A stretch of DNA of 64,000 nucleotides from Tribonema minus. Its lineage: Eukaryota; Sar; Xanthophyceae; Tribonematales; Tribonemataceae. A program made the position numbers and the translations under genes. Positions 46,979 through 63,800 of this stretch are shown here, piece after piece (within the stretch, counting starts at the first letter, position 1; every line of letters starts with the position of its first letter). Under the pieces are notes generated by a model. It was given only the letters and a program-made list of their open reading frames with translations. It was not told the origin of the DNA and ran no database searches. The DNA lies in contig JAFCMP010000537.1 of assembly GCA_017506865.1 (NCBI GenBank), positions 1 through 64,000 of the forward strand, given 5' to 3'.

Positions 46979-49900
46979 TCACTCCTGCCGTGGCGATGAC
47001 TTTGACTTGCGTCGACCGCTGCCCTTGCTAGCGAGCGGTGCACCTTCGACATACGTCGCACGCCAGGTGGCGAGCGCCGTTGCATCGCGCCACGCCTCCG
47101 TCTGTATGGCTTCCTTGCGTGCCGCTTCGTCAGCGGCATCCCATGTGTCCTTGCCCACCTGGCTCGCGCAGTGTGTGGCAGGGGAGGCGCAGATCAATGA
47201 TTATGTCAAGGGTGAAGTGTAGCTGTGACGAGTGCATATGCCGCCGAGGGAAACAGCGTCCCACGTGTCCTTGCCAATCTGGCTCGCGAATATTCACGGC
47301 AAGGGAAGGCGGCATGTATGATGAGAACGCGAGTAGGGTAGGTATGTATGGTGAGGAAGCGTAGAGTTGGTACCGCAGTGCAAGTGAGCAGGCACGCTTT
47401 CTGGGCACTCAAACCGAAAAAAAGCTGCAATGCACCAAACACTGGAGGTGCAGGGCTTGCAGCACCCACGCAGCAGGTCACAACTGAGCACCCTGCGTGC
47501 TTAGCATACGTATTGCGATCCTAACCAGTACCCTAGTTCTGGCATAGGCATGCAGCACATAAATGCTGCACTAAGGCGAGCAGGCCAAACAGCCACAGAG
47601 TGACGTCTATATAGTGACACTCGTGCTGCAACATAAGACAAGGCTTCATGAAACCCTGAACCTAACCCAAAGGCATTTGGGGAAAACCCCTTGGGCAGGG
47701 GTATTACAAGCCTATGAGATCACTCTACGCAATGGCTACATTTTGCTTTTGCCACCTCTGTTGCCATGGCAATATGTAACGGCGACAACCCAGGCTCTCA
47801 ACATACCCCCATGATGAAGCCACCCACCCGTTTTCTACTGTCAATACTTCAGAGTTGAACAGTCCCACACGCCATTATGCAGGGCATGATCAGGGTTCAC
47901 TAACCCTAAGGTTAGGGTTTGAGACAGCGCTCACCGCTCGTCCACCACTCACGAACCACTCGGTTCTACCTGAGAATTTCAGCGTCTTGCAGTTCAAGGC
48001 TACAAGTGACAACACGTCAACAGGTCCTGCAGAGGCGGACATCAGTGACCTGCACGTTGTGAAATCAGAATGCGACACCCGGTCTCGCAACAGAACATAA
48101 TTAGGGTTGGGGTTGGAGGCAGCGCTCACCGCTCGTAGGGTTTGAGCCAGCGCTCACCGCTTGTACCCCTCCAGTACTCACAAACCACCCCGGTTTCACT
48201 GTAGTAGAATTTCAGCGGCCTACCATACGATCACACCTGCAGTTATGTTGACTAACAGGGTTCACTAACCCTAAGGTTAGGGTTTGTAGCAGCGCTCACC
48301 GCTCGTACAGTCCAGTACTCAATGTCCCCCACCGGCAGTGGCCGCCCCCCCAACTTGCTGAGCATCAGCCACCTTGAGAAGTAGGCGCAGCGCCGTGCAA
48401 TGCGCAGCGGCGCCAGGCAGAGCCACACTGCTGGCACGTCCCATATGGTTGGTTTCCTGTATGGCCATGGCAAATGACAATGGAGGACAATGCAACATTG
48501 CATGAGGCAAGTGCTTCTGGCTACAGTCCAGTGGTACAGTATGTTACTGTATGTATGTGCAGTATGTAGCCACACTGCTGGTACGTCCCAGATGGTTGGT
48601 TCCCTGCGTGGCCATGGCATGTGACATTGCAAGATCGCGGGAGGCGAATGCTTGTGGGTACGATTTTCTCCTGGTGATGAAGAATAGGGTGTGTGGATGG
48701 CAAATGACATTGCAGGTTCGCATGAGGCGAGTGGTTCTGGCTACAGTCCAATGGTATAGTATAAGCAACAGCCACACTGCTGGCACGCCCCAGATGGTCT
48801 GAAAGGATGCTTTGAAGCGTGCTTGTGGATTATATTTTGCTGCAGGTGATGAAGTATGAGGTTTGTGGTCAGGGGAGCGTACTGGTTTCAAAAGAGGCAT
48901 TAAAACCCAAACCCTACCCCAAGCTTAAGTAGATGTGGCCCTGCGCTTAACTGCTATCATAATCACTCCATTCATCCGGCGTGCGTCTTATCTTTACCGC
49001 AGGACAGATTGATTGCAGGAACAAACAGCACGAACCGAACCCAATACAAAGGGGCAACAGCCACTGCACTGGCATAGTGTCGCTGTTACAAGCGCCCTGC
49101 TTGATGCAGACATGAGGTGCATTTACGAGCAGCCCACAAGGTTTTGCAGGTTGCGCTTAGCCCTGAGGGTACTGGTGGGTTTGCTGCTTGTGTTTGTAGT
49201 TTGCGAGGCAGCTGGGGCTGCTTTGTGATTCATCAATCAGTGGGCCAAACTAATCCATCAATGACGTTGCTACAGCGCCAGCACGCTTAATTTGTGTGAG
49301 AGAGTACTTCCAGGTATGCGCGATTGTTGGCTTTGGGCAAAGCATTGTCAGTTAGCGTTAGACTTCAAGTTATGGTCTGAAGAGCAGCACGCAGCAATAC
49401 GTGTGTATCACCATTACTGCTTCAGTTGGGTAGCATCGGGTCAGTCGAGTACAGCGCAATACCATACTACACAGGTGCTGACATAACATCATCACAGAGC
49501 CTGTGTTCCAGATAACGATGTTGGTTGATGTGTGCGGCCTAAAGTACGAGCATGTGATCATATTTGGTGAGCTACATACAAAACAAGTCCAAACTATCAC
49601 TGAAATCGACCAGAAGTCCGCTGCAGTAACATGGTTCTGTGCGAAACAATGATCAAGAGGCTGGCAGTTGTGTACACCTCCATTCTTGCTGTGTCTGCCG
49701 ATGCACTGATGAAGCCAAGTAGGACTCAGACTCTGCCAATGTAATAATGTGATGAACACGAGTAGGACTCAAGGCACCATATCAAACCTGTAAGCCTCCT
49801 TGATTCCCACCTTCTTTGCCAGTTCCTCATTGATACTCCTGAGCTCTGCATGTCATTGAAGTAATCAGCACCAGCTCCTTGTGTATTTACCTTACCTCCT

Positions 49901-51580
49901 TGAGTTCCACCTCCTTTGCCAGTTCCTCAATGATCACCCTGAGCTCCTCATGTACTTACAGTTGAAATCAGCATCAAGCATTAGCTTCTCATGCGTTTAC
50001 GTGTGAGCCCTCCTTGATCATCGCCAGCTCCTCAATCATATCCCTGAGTTTCATGTATTCAAAAATGTTCAGTATCAGTTCTTCGTGTATGTATTCACCT
50101 GTGAGCCCCCTTGATCTCCACCTTCATCGCCAGCTCCTCAATGATACCCCTGAGCTCCTTCGCCTGCTCCTCCATAATCTCCTTGCGCGATGGCTTAGGC
50201 GTCCCCTTGGCAGGCTTTGTTGCCGCAGCCGCCTCCTGACGCGCCTTTTGGCGTTCAGCCAGAATGCCCTCTGCCTCCCGCCGAACCGCTAGCGTCTGCA
50301 CCAGTGCGTGCGAATTCATGGGAAGGCACGCGTGAGGCACTTGAACCGAAGATGAATGCTGCAGTTGTGAGCTTTTTGGCGTTCAGCTGGTATGCCCTCT
50401 GCCTCCCGCCGCACTGCTAGCGTCTGCACCAGTGCGTGAATTCATTCATGGGAACGCACGCATGACGCGCTTGCATCAATGATGAATGCTGCAGTTGTGG
50501 CCTGCGTTAACGTAACTGTTTCTCCCTTAAACGATAATTTGATGACCAGCTCTAGATTTCAATTGAGACAAAAAAAAATGTTGTAGCATGCATACCTGTC
50601 CTTGACGATGCAGACCAGTGCTTGGTCCTACTGAAGCATCAGGCTGCATCAAGCCGCAGCATCAAGTAAGAAATGGTTGCATGTGTGGCATGCTGACTGC
50701 TACTGGCAAGTCATACATCAGCTTGAAAGCAGCAGTCGATAATTTCGATTTCATGAGCTGGGTATGGAGCGAGAGCGTTGCAGAACTGTGCCACGGCACA
50801 GCAACTGTTACATCCAGCCCGTGACCCGTGTCTGCAGCAACAAACATGCCTCACCATAGCATTCCCCCCTTGTGTGGTGCGAAGATTGGCGTCAGCAGCC
50901 GCAATCACAAACTTCACGGCCCTCTGGTACTTGTTGTACTGCAGGCCATAACCGAGTGCCGATATCGCCAGCAGCAGCCCGAGCAGCACGAATCGCACGT
51001 CCGATTCGGGAGCGTACTTGTAGACCACATGAGAGCCGTACTTAATCCAGTAGGCATCTGGGTGGTCAAGGTGGAAGTCAAACTCCTCGCGCTTGGTGCT
51101 GTTGGTGAGAACCTCATACGCCTTGGCGATCCTCTGAAACAAGGATAGATCAAAGGCAGGATGAAGTTTGCTCTTGGTCAGGTTCATGATGCTGCGATCA
51201 GCCTCGCGTTTGCTGCTGCTCGACGCAAAAGACCATGTGTGCATTCACGCAGGCAGAAGCACGACGATGAAGCTTTGCCAGTGTCTGCACGCAAGCGATG
51301 CGCTGTCATGCAGTGGACGGTTGCGCAAGGTAGGGTTGATACTCACCGCGAATTTTTCCTTTGACTCATCTCTCTTCTTTAGATTCTTGTCAGGGTGATT
51401 CTCCAGGGATAGCGCTCTATAGCTGCGCCTAATCTCGTCCTTGGTAGCGTTGCGAGGCACAGCTAGCACCTCGTAGCAGTTATCTTTGCCGCAGAAGATC
51501 CCATGTGGGTCCTTGATTTTGGCCGCCGCAGCAAAGCCGAGCAGGACAAGCAGCAGACATCTGCCATTGGCAGCGAGCAT
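46979..51580 (-). CDS. DNAJC25: DNAJC25-like ER membrane J-domain protein
   Basis: Five exons: 51347-51580, 50855-51133, 50099-50295, 48300-48456, 46979-47158, all phase-consistent, giving 348 residues (human DNAJC25 is 360). The first ATG of the frame is at 51580. A signal peptide (residues 1-20) is followed by a J domain with the HPD triad at 62-64, which stimulates an Hsp70 partner, presumably in the ER lumen. A membrane helix follows at about 125-141, then a charged coiled coil (ILAERQKARQEAAAATKPAK, KELRGIIEEL), then the family signature KPTIWDVPAVWLCLAPLRIA with a second hydrophobic segment, and a Trp/Ala-rich tail ending in basic residues. Order and spacing match DNAJC25. Exons 3, 4 and 5 are flanked by ghost copies of their edges. 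The gene is divergent from FtsH and convergent with SRPRB. Confidence 0.9.
47252..47290 (-). repeat. Ghost copy of DNAJC25 exon 5 start
   Basis: About 38 bases match the start of the last DNAJC25 exon (around 47130-47165), including the acceptor side and the codons for GKDTWD. The copy lies upstream of the exon in the sense direction, so it would be met first by the spliceosome. Confidence 0.7.
47925..48172 (-). repeat. Repeated copies of the DNAJC25 exon 4 donor region
   Basis: The donor context of exon 4 (GAGCGGTGAGCGC in sense) at 48290-48305 recurs at about 48150-48165, 48124-48140 and 47927-47942. CCCTAAGGTTAGGGTTT-type tracts travel with it at 47900-47920 and 48266-48285. The unit therefore includes both splice donor and telomere-like sequence. 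Confidence 0.7.
48540..48805 (-). repeat. Ghost copies of DNAJC25 exon 4 start
   Basis: The coding run for TIWDVPAVWL (real copy 48420-48455) recurs at about 48568-48602 and 48770-48802, with neighbouring sequence such as TTCTGGCTACAGTCCA also repeated (48515, 48735). The copies are degenerate. They lie in intron 3, upstream of the true exon in the sense direction. Confidence 0.78.
49788..50452 (-). repeat. Ghost copies of DNAJC25 exon 3 edges
   Basis: The coiled-coil end of exon 3 (LRGIIEELAMKVEIK, real copy 50099-50160) recurs in altered form at about 50000-50050, 49889-49955 and 49788-49848. The start of exon 3 (LAVRREAEG, real copy 50250-50300) recurs at about 50370-50430. Thus both edges of one small exon have been duplicated outwards, three times on one side and once on the other. 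Confidence 0.82.
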
Positions 51581-52003
51581 CGTCGACGCTACGCCGCTCA
51601 GCAAGGTCACCGTCACCCCGGTGAGCTAGCTAGGGTGGTGCACGAAGCGATCGGCAGAGCTTTAATAGGGCCTTTTACGAATCTGAGGCGCGTCAACTTT
51701 ATTTTTTCATGAACAAGGGGACGGAATGCTGCTGTTGATACTGCTGTGGCCTTATGCCACTACCTTCATCTGCATCTGATTTTTGGCGGGTCGCCTTACG
51801 CGCATGCAGCAGATTTCATCATCTTGTCATGGTGCACGGCCGGAGCCGGTCTACCGAATACAGTAATACAGTATACTGTAAAGGCACTGTTCAGCAGTGA
51901 CTTGAAAAAAGCAGATAAAAATCGTTTTAAGAGGCAACCCGCAATCAGGCCCCACCCTTCACAGTACCTTAACGTCATCTTGGGCTTTTGCTCCATTTGT
52001 GCA

Positions 52004-52263
52004 GGAGTCGTACGGACGGCTGGGCAAGCAGACAAGGCTTTTTGTCAAGGAGTTGGCAATGCACTCAGCACTGTGCTCAGGGGGGGGGGAAGGCAGATGT
52101 GTTACGCAAGGCCGGGTTAGCTAAGCGTCAGATTCTCATTGAGCTGAGCATATCGCTGGCGCAAGAGTTGGCAGAGCGTGTCATGGCGTACATACGCACA
52201 GCGCGAATGCTGGGCTGTGTGGCAGCGCCGGTATCCAAGCTCCTAGGGCACAGCACAGACTAG
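52004..52263 (+). mobile_element. Probable retroelement fragment, broken
   Basis: A stretch starting with the peptide ESYGRLGKQTRLFVKELA, and further on LIELSISLAQELAERVM, recalls the C-terminal tail that follows reverse transcriptase in retroelements of algae and other eukaryotes. It is a short, broken fragment with no ends or other domains visible. The class (LINE or other) cannot be decided. The resemblance is from memory and is tentative. Confidence 0.35.
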
Positions 52264-52474
52264 GCTGCTGCGTTGACGCAAGCTTTTCGATTGCATAGGC
52301 AACCCGGCCTCCCTTGGGCCTTTATAAATAAATACAAGTCCATACGTACCACCAACACCCCACAAGTCCACGGTCAGTCAGCCGTGAGGCATACTTGTCC
52401 CGCATTGTGAAAAATTGTGCAGGCTTGGGTCGCCTTTAAGTGTGTGCCCAGAATTGCCTGCGCCCTGCACGCTG

Positions 52475-52482
52475 TATATAAA
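52475..52482 (+). promoter_or_regulatory. Candidate TATA box for FtsH
   Basis: TATATAAA stands in a GC-richer context 221 bases upstream of the FtsH ATG. A start site about 30 bases downstream would leave a leader of roughly 190 bases. It is the best TATA match before any recognised gene here; a weaker TTTATAAATAAAT lies at 52320-52332. Confidence 0.5.
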
Positions 52483-52702
52483 GTTTCCCGGGTCCCCCCC
52501 TCCCTCTTTATTAGGGCTTGTCTGGTGACCACTTTCTCGCTGACGGGGCACTCTTGACAGCACAGCGTGCTCCAGCACAGCACGCTCTGCGGAGAAGAAC
52601 CTCCACTTCACTCTCTTCAACACCAGCGCACCCCGCTGTCCAGCAGGCTTTCACGCACTCTCAGGCAGGCAGACCTCGCACTTCTTGCAAAGCACGCAAA
52701 GC

Positions 52703-58266
<5,564 letters not shown>

Positions 58267-60822
58267 GCTGTTGAGCGCTGCTGCCGCAGGTGAATGCTGA
58301 GCAGTGCTTCTTAGCGTTTTATCTACTTTAGCACTGCTGCTGCTGCGGGTGAGCAGTGCTGCCGCGGTTCGTACACCTGAGCAGTGCTGCTCTGGCAGCA
58401 GTTGAAGATGCGCAAGGCAAGGCAGCCAAATCGTGGGTTCTACTGACCAACTCCCATCAGTTCAGCGGAGTGTATTGCGCCAGTAGTGAGTTCGTATTGT
58501 GTCATGGAAGTCGGCTGCGGCTGACTCGACTCAACTCGACTCTCAGCGGTTTTGACGGTCACCTTGAGTCGTCTTCGGCCGACTTTAGCCATCTGCGTCA
58601 GCTTTTGGGCGTTGGCTGTGCACGGCGCTCGCTGTTCAAATATGTGCAGCAGCTGCAGAGCAGGCACTGGCGTCACCAGGGTACATAGGCTACGCGAAAA
58701 AGGCGGTTTTGCCGCAGGCAGCCAGCTTTGTTGTCGGCATCGCTGCAACGGGGGAAGAAAGAGAGCTGCTGGTTTGGGTTTGTTGGCTTGCGTTTTTGGT
58801 GTGCAGCAAGCGGCGTACACAAAGGGAAAATGGGTTTGTGGGTGGTCTGTGTTGAGGGCTTAGTCAGCTGCCAGTTGAGTTGTAAACAAGACGGCTGCGA
58901 TTTACAATCGGTGGCCTAGATTGCTCGGAAATGGCGTATTATGTTCAACCGATCCTTTGTAATGTTATCTTATGCTCACCTGTTTTGTTGCTGAGCCTAT
59001 TGCTTCATCTCTTGGTTGAGTTGTCGAGCACTGGTCTGTATAGTTACTTCACTAGTGGTGGTGCTCATGGTATCCCACCTGTGAATGTCATTGCGTGCGT
59101 TGTATGTGAGCAGAACTTTCTGCAACAGCTCTTCCTGCAGCCTTCTGATGCTGATGCCTAATGTCATAGTATGTTCTGCTTGGCTTGGTGTTTGCTGGGC
59201 ATCATGGCACTGCATTGACAGAGGAATCTACTGATTGAAGGTTAAAACTTGCTGGTATGGCATCACTGAGGCAATGCATATTGAGATGGTGTTCGACGCA
59301 CATAACTGGGGGTCTTGTGTATTTTGTTGGCATGTCCCCAGCCAGGGCTGAATTCATGAAACATGAGTTCAGAGGTGTCTTTGACTGGCAACCCGCGCGC
59401 GGTTTCAGACCATGCTTTTTCAAAATAGAACCACAGGTGACTATATTTCCGCGCAACATGCTGAAGTCAGGATGTCCAAAGTCGTGAGAGTGATGGTCAC
59501 ATGCATCTGGCACTCATCACAGGCAGAATTGGAAACTGCGGGTGAACGTGAGCATCCCATACTACCTGAGACGTTGGCCATCATGATGTGGCCATATGGC
59601 ATTCGAGCGCCACTGGCCACTATGGCACTCTGCAGATGAGCGCGCACCTGCTGCAGCTTGCGCCGGCTTACAACCAAGCACGACATTCTGGAGATGGGGC
59701 ATTGCTTTTACGTGCTCAGCGTGCAATGTACGTACATACCATTACGTGCTCAATGCGCATGGGCAAGCAGGGCATGCGGCACAGACGGCAGATATACAGG
59801 GAAAACATAATCGTCTGCATTTCTACTACTTCAGACTTCAGAGAATACCATAGCGGTCAACAGAGGCCTACAATATTATGTGCACATGAACCATGACAAT
59901 ACGGCAACAGGTGACCTCAGGCGGACGAAATCAAGCAACTAGCCACGGAAACTCTGAGTCACACTGGCAGACCCATGAACAAATTGAATGGCCATGTTAC
60001 ATTGCCAACACTGTGTCACACAAAGCGCACAGCAGAGTACCACAAGTGGAATATAATAAAAGTACAGGTGGCGCACACTGCAGACCGAGTCCATGAGCTC
60101 AAATGTGTGCTGACGTGCATCAGCATGGTTTATTATAATGCTTTGCAAAAGCAAGCAGCGTAAAGCGCAGAACACTGGACGACACTCACACGTGCAGCTA
60201 TAGCCCGAAGACAGCATGCCTGAAGCTCAGCCTGAGGCTGCGGCTTTCTGGGATCAGCGCGACAGAACCGGCCCGGGGCTTCTTCTCTGGCAAGTTGAAC
60301 CCGGTGTTGGGGGATAATCGTGATGGGACAAGATGCAGGTTATGCTGACGCACCATTCACAGGGGGACCGGGGGGGGGGGGGGGCGGGGGGAGGTGCCAT
60401 ATATGATGGTGAGCAGCTGGACCAGGTATTGCAGCAGCAGAAACGTCACCATGACGGTGTGTGCTCGGCAACTGCTCAGCATCGAGAGGCGTTGACATGA
60501 GACGCTAGCTTATCACATCCCGAATCAGGAAAGGACGGTGGGAACATATATCAATCAGAGGCGGGGAGCGGAATGGGGGCTCATCTCTGGATTGCAATCT
60601 GTGATCAAGAGCAATGGCAGGACATGGGGACCCTTTTATCACAGACGGAGAGGGGAGGGGGCTACTCACTGTCGGCGAAGGAAAGGGGAGGGGGTTACCC
60701 AGCCTAGAACTGGATGCCTTCAAGTTCAGTGGAGCACTGGGGGGGGTGAAGCTCTTAATTAAAGGGAGCACCACTGGGGGGGGGGGGGCTATGGGTCCTA
60801 CGGTAGGGTTAGGCGGAATGCT
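58267..60822. other. Convergent intergenic region, no recognised gene
   Basis: This separates the FtsH stop from the stop of the cysteine-rich gene. Frames of 70-126 codons occur on both strands, but none shows a recognisable domain or a supported splice structure. CTGCTGCxG repeats follow the FtsH stop (58266-58400). A run of G residues at about 60362-60392 and another near 60774-60788 are potential quadruplex-forming tracts. Nothing else is supported. Confidence 0.5.
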
Positions 60823-63800
60823 CTAGACCCTGAAGGCGGTCTGGGTCTGGGTGCAGCAGCCGGTGGCCGTCAGTACCGCTGCAGTGGACACGAGCGGCAA
60901 GGAGGACGAGGCCATGTTAGGCATGACGATGGCGATCCTACAGTAGTAGGCAGCGTTGCTAACGTCACTAAGCATGTGTGGTAGGCCAAAGGCAAATTAG
61001 TAGTAGTACAATCATGACCCCGCTGTTTGGAAGAACTTCAAGATACACGCAGCCACTCGAACAGGCACCACCGGTGACCATCAAGAAGGCCCGACACGAC
61101 AGCACTACGTTAACATGGGGCCAACTGTGTGATAACAGCCTCAGCCTCGTTGTTTTCCCTCATCAGCAGTGCTATCAGTACTTGTGATAACCTTCACTTC
61201 CAACCAGCTCTATAGCCTACCTTGGAATACCCAGAGCTGGCTTTACATCCTTGTCTGTCATTGCTGAAGGTACACGAGAAAGCGAGTGAAACTCCGCACA
61301 TATTGGTTGTGAAACAGGCGTTGGGCACACCGGTGATCCTGACCCAACAGTTCACCCGAGGGATTTAGGATTAGGATAAGGGTTAATATCTAGGATGAGA
61401 GTTAGTTACGATTGTGCCCCTCACAGAAGCCCTAACCCACCGGTGCTGGGCGTGAGCGCACGATGTAGAGACTTCAATATTGGTGTTGCACGTAATAGTG
61501 GAAGTGGGTGAAAGCGCGGGTCTACTGGCCGGTGGCACCCTAGTGTTAGGGTTAGGTCACTGCTACCCCGAAGTTTTGCCAATGTCGGCGCAAGTCTGCC
61601 TCAAACACTGCGCAGCCCCCAGTGCAAAGGTCATTGATACCCCGAAGTTTGTGCCAACGTCAGCGCAAGTCTGCCTCAATGCGCACGAACGCTGCGCCGT
61701 GCATGATATCTGCAACAGGACTCACTCGTGTCGGGCTTGGTCGCGATGGTGTACGTGAAGGTGCCGGTCCACTGATTGGTCACCCCCAACCGCGTCAGGA
61801 CAATGCTGCCAAGAAGCGACGACGTGCCCTTGGTGTTCTGGAAAAAATCGGCCCTGACGGTCGTCGTGCACACAGCGTTGCTGCACGTGTTGCAGGGGCT
61901 CGCAGCAGTGCACGTGGGGTCCACGCCGGCGTTGTTGCTGCACGTTCCCAGGAAGTTGATGCCGGGGCAGTTGGTGCCCAGGGCGTTGGGCACGCAGCAC
62001 GCCGTGTTGGCGGCCGTGCAGGTGCCGTTGCCCTGGCAGGCGGCGCTGAAGCAGGCGCCCGTGGCCCTGTGCAGAGCAAGCGCAGAGCAGGGTGGGCAGG
62101 TGTGATGTCGCGAGTTGCAACGCACGAGCGGGTTCCACCAAAGAGAAGAGCTGAGACTTGTTACTTGCAGCACATATGACGCAGTACGCCGTGATGGCGG
62201 CCGTGCACCTGGCAGGCGGCGCTGAAGCAGGCGCCCGTGCCCTGTGCAGACGCGCGTTGTGCAGAGATGAGGGGTCAGGAAGAAAAGTACGGATGTCGCG
62301 AGTTGCAGCGCACGTGAGCGTTTCACCGAGAGAAAGGCTTGAGAGAACAGCTTGTGACTTGAAGCACATGTGACCAGTCTCAGACTTGGTGTTGCAACAA
62401 GCTTTTCTCTACCCGTCCTCTGGGGGATATGCCCCTCAGCGGATCATACAGCGACCTGCGAGTGACACAGGCATGTATGTATGTACATTTGCTTACAACA
62501 TACATTGCATGCAGGCCAGTCGCCTGCAGGCTGGTGCACCTGACACAGTGTGTGATCTGTCTTGCAATAAAGTTTGAGGTCCCCTCCAAAAAATTAGAGG
62601 CGCAAACCAGCCCTTGCATGTCTTTCACTGTAATCTCTGCTTCACCTAGCCTTGGAGTTCCCTCTCTGATTCCGCCTTTGGCTGCAAAATCCTCTGATAT
62701 TGACATTGATTCGTGCTGCTGCCTCATCGCTGGGAGGTGCTTCGGTGCCAGAATGTTCGTCATGCCATAAGTTTACGATGAAGTGTTTGACGCAACTACC
62801 CCGTTCAAATGTGTACGTCCTGGCTGTGTCTTAAACTATGTCCCATCATGGCATTGGCGTGGATATACTAACTCTAACCGTTGACCTAACCCCAACCCTA
62901 ATCCCAACCCTAAACTCTAATGTTTCACTCACTTTCCCATCATGGCGTTGACGTGGACATACTTGTAGGCTGCACGCGTTGGAAGGAGGCAATGGCGGAT
63001 CAACAAGCAGCAGATGTGTGAGCCAAGGGTATCCATCGATTGAGAATGCGGTGTCTGTGAGGGTTGGTGTTCAGCGTGGTGATTGCTGCTGGCGCCAGCA
63101 CCATCAATGTGCGTTGAAGTTTACGTTCGTGTCGGCCGTCTGCTGTGCACAAGTTGAAGTTTGCACTGGCGAGACCTTGATGGGATGACACTGCTGGTAT
63201 CAGCACCCATATAATTGTTTTGAAAGATAGCGGTAGCAAAGGAGATCCATCTACCCTTGCTTACAAGTCATCAACAGTACACGTGTCAACACGAATACTG
63301 GGAGTCGATAAAGAGAACGGCCTTCCGTTTGCGATTCATGCTGAGTGCCACCCTCACCCTCACCCTAGCCCTAACCCTTTCTCTAAGCCTAGCTCTAGCC
63401 CCAGTCCTGAACCTATTTCTGATAGCTCTGACACTGCATGCTTGCAGAAGTGCCAAATGCATACCGGCCAAGGCATGAGTGCCACAGCAACGCCACTAAA
63501 CGAACTCAACATTCATGAAACTCAGGGCGCGCAATGTGATGCTAACATGTCATGCATTCCACAACCTGCATGGGTCATCATCATCTTAACCCTAACCCTA
63601 CCCCTACCCCAAACCCTAAACCTGACCCTAACCCTGACGGATGGGGCCTTGAACTACGTATGGAATGTCCTCTTCAGGGTTTGTGCATAATGACTCATGA
63701 AGTACTCCAACTGCTGCATGTATTTGAGATTCCAATGTGTGATGCGCTACAGATGCGTGAGAACATTAGTTACCGGTCCTCTGCCAAGACTGTCGAGGTG

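Larger units (their letters stand above)
51581..52702. promoter_or_regulatory. Divergent promoter region between DNAJC25 and FtsH
   Basis: The region separates two divergent start codons by 1122 bases. It contains a probable retroelement relic (52004-52263) and a TATA box for FtsH (52475-52482). Otherwise nothing coding is supported. Confidence 0.55.

Noticed and set aside
52685-52702. Earlier FtsH start at 52685
   Set aside because: That codon is TTG; the first ATG in frame is 52703 and gives a normal leader.
59202-60217. Genes between FtsH and the cysteine-rich gene
   Set aside because: Frames on both strands lack domains, codon bias or splice support.
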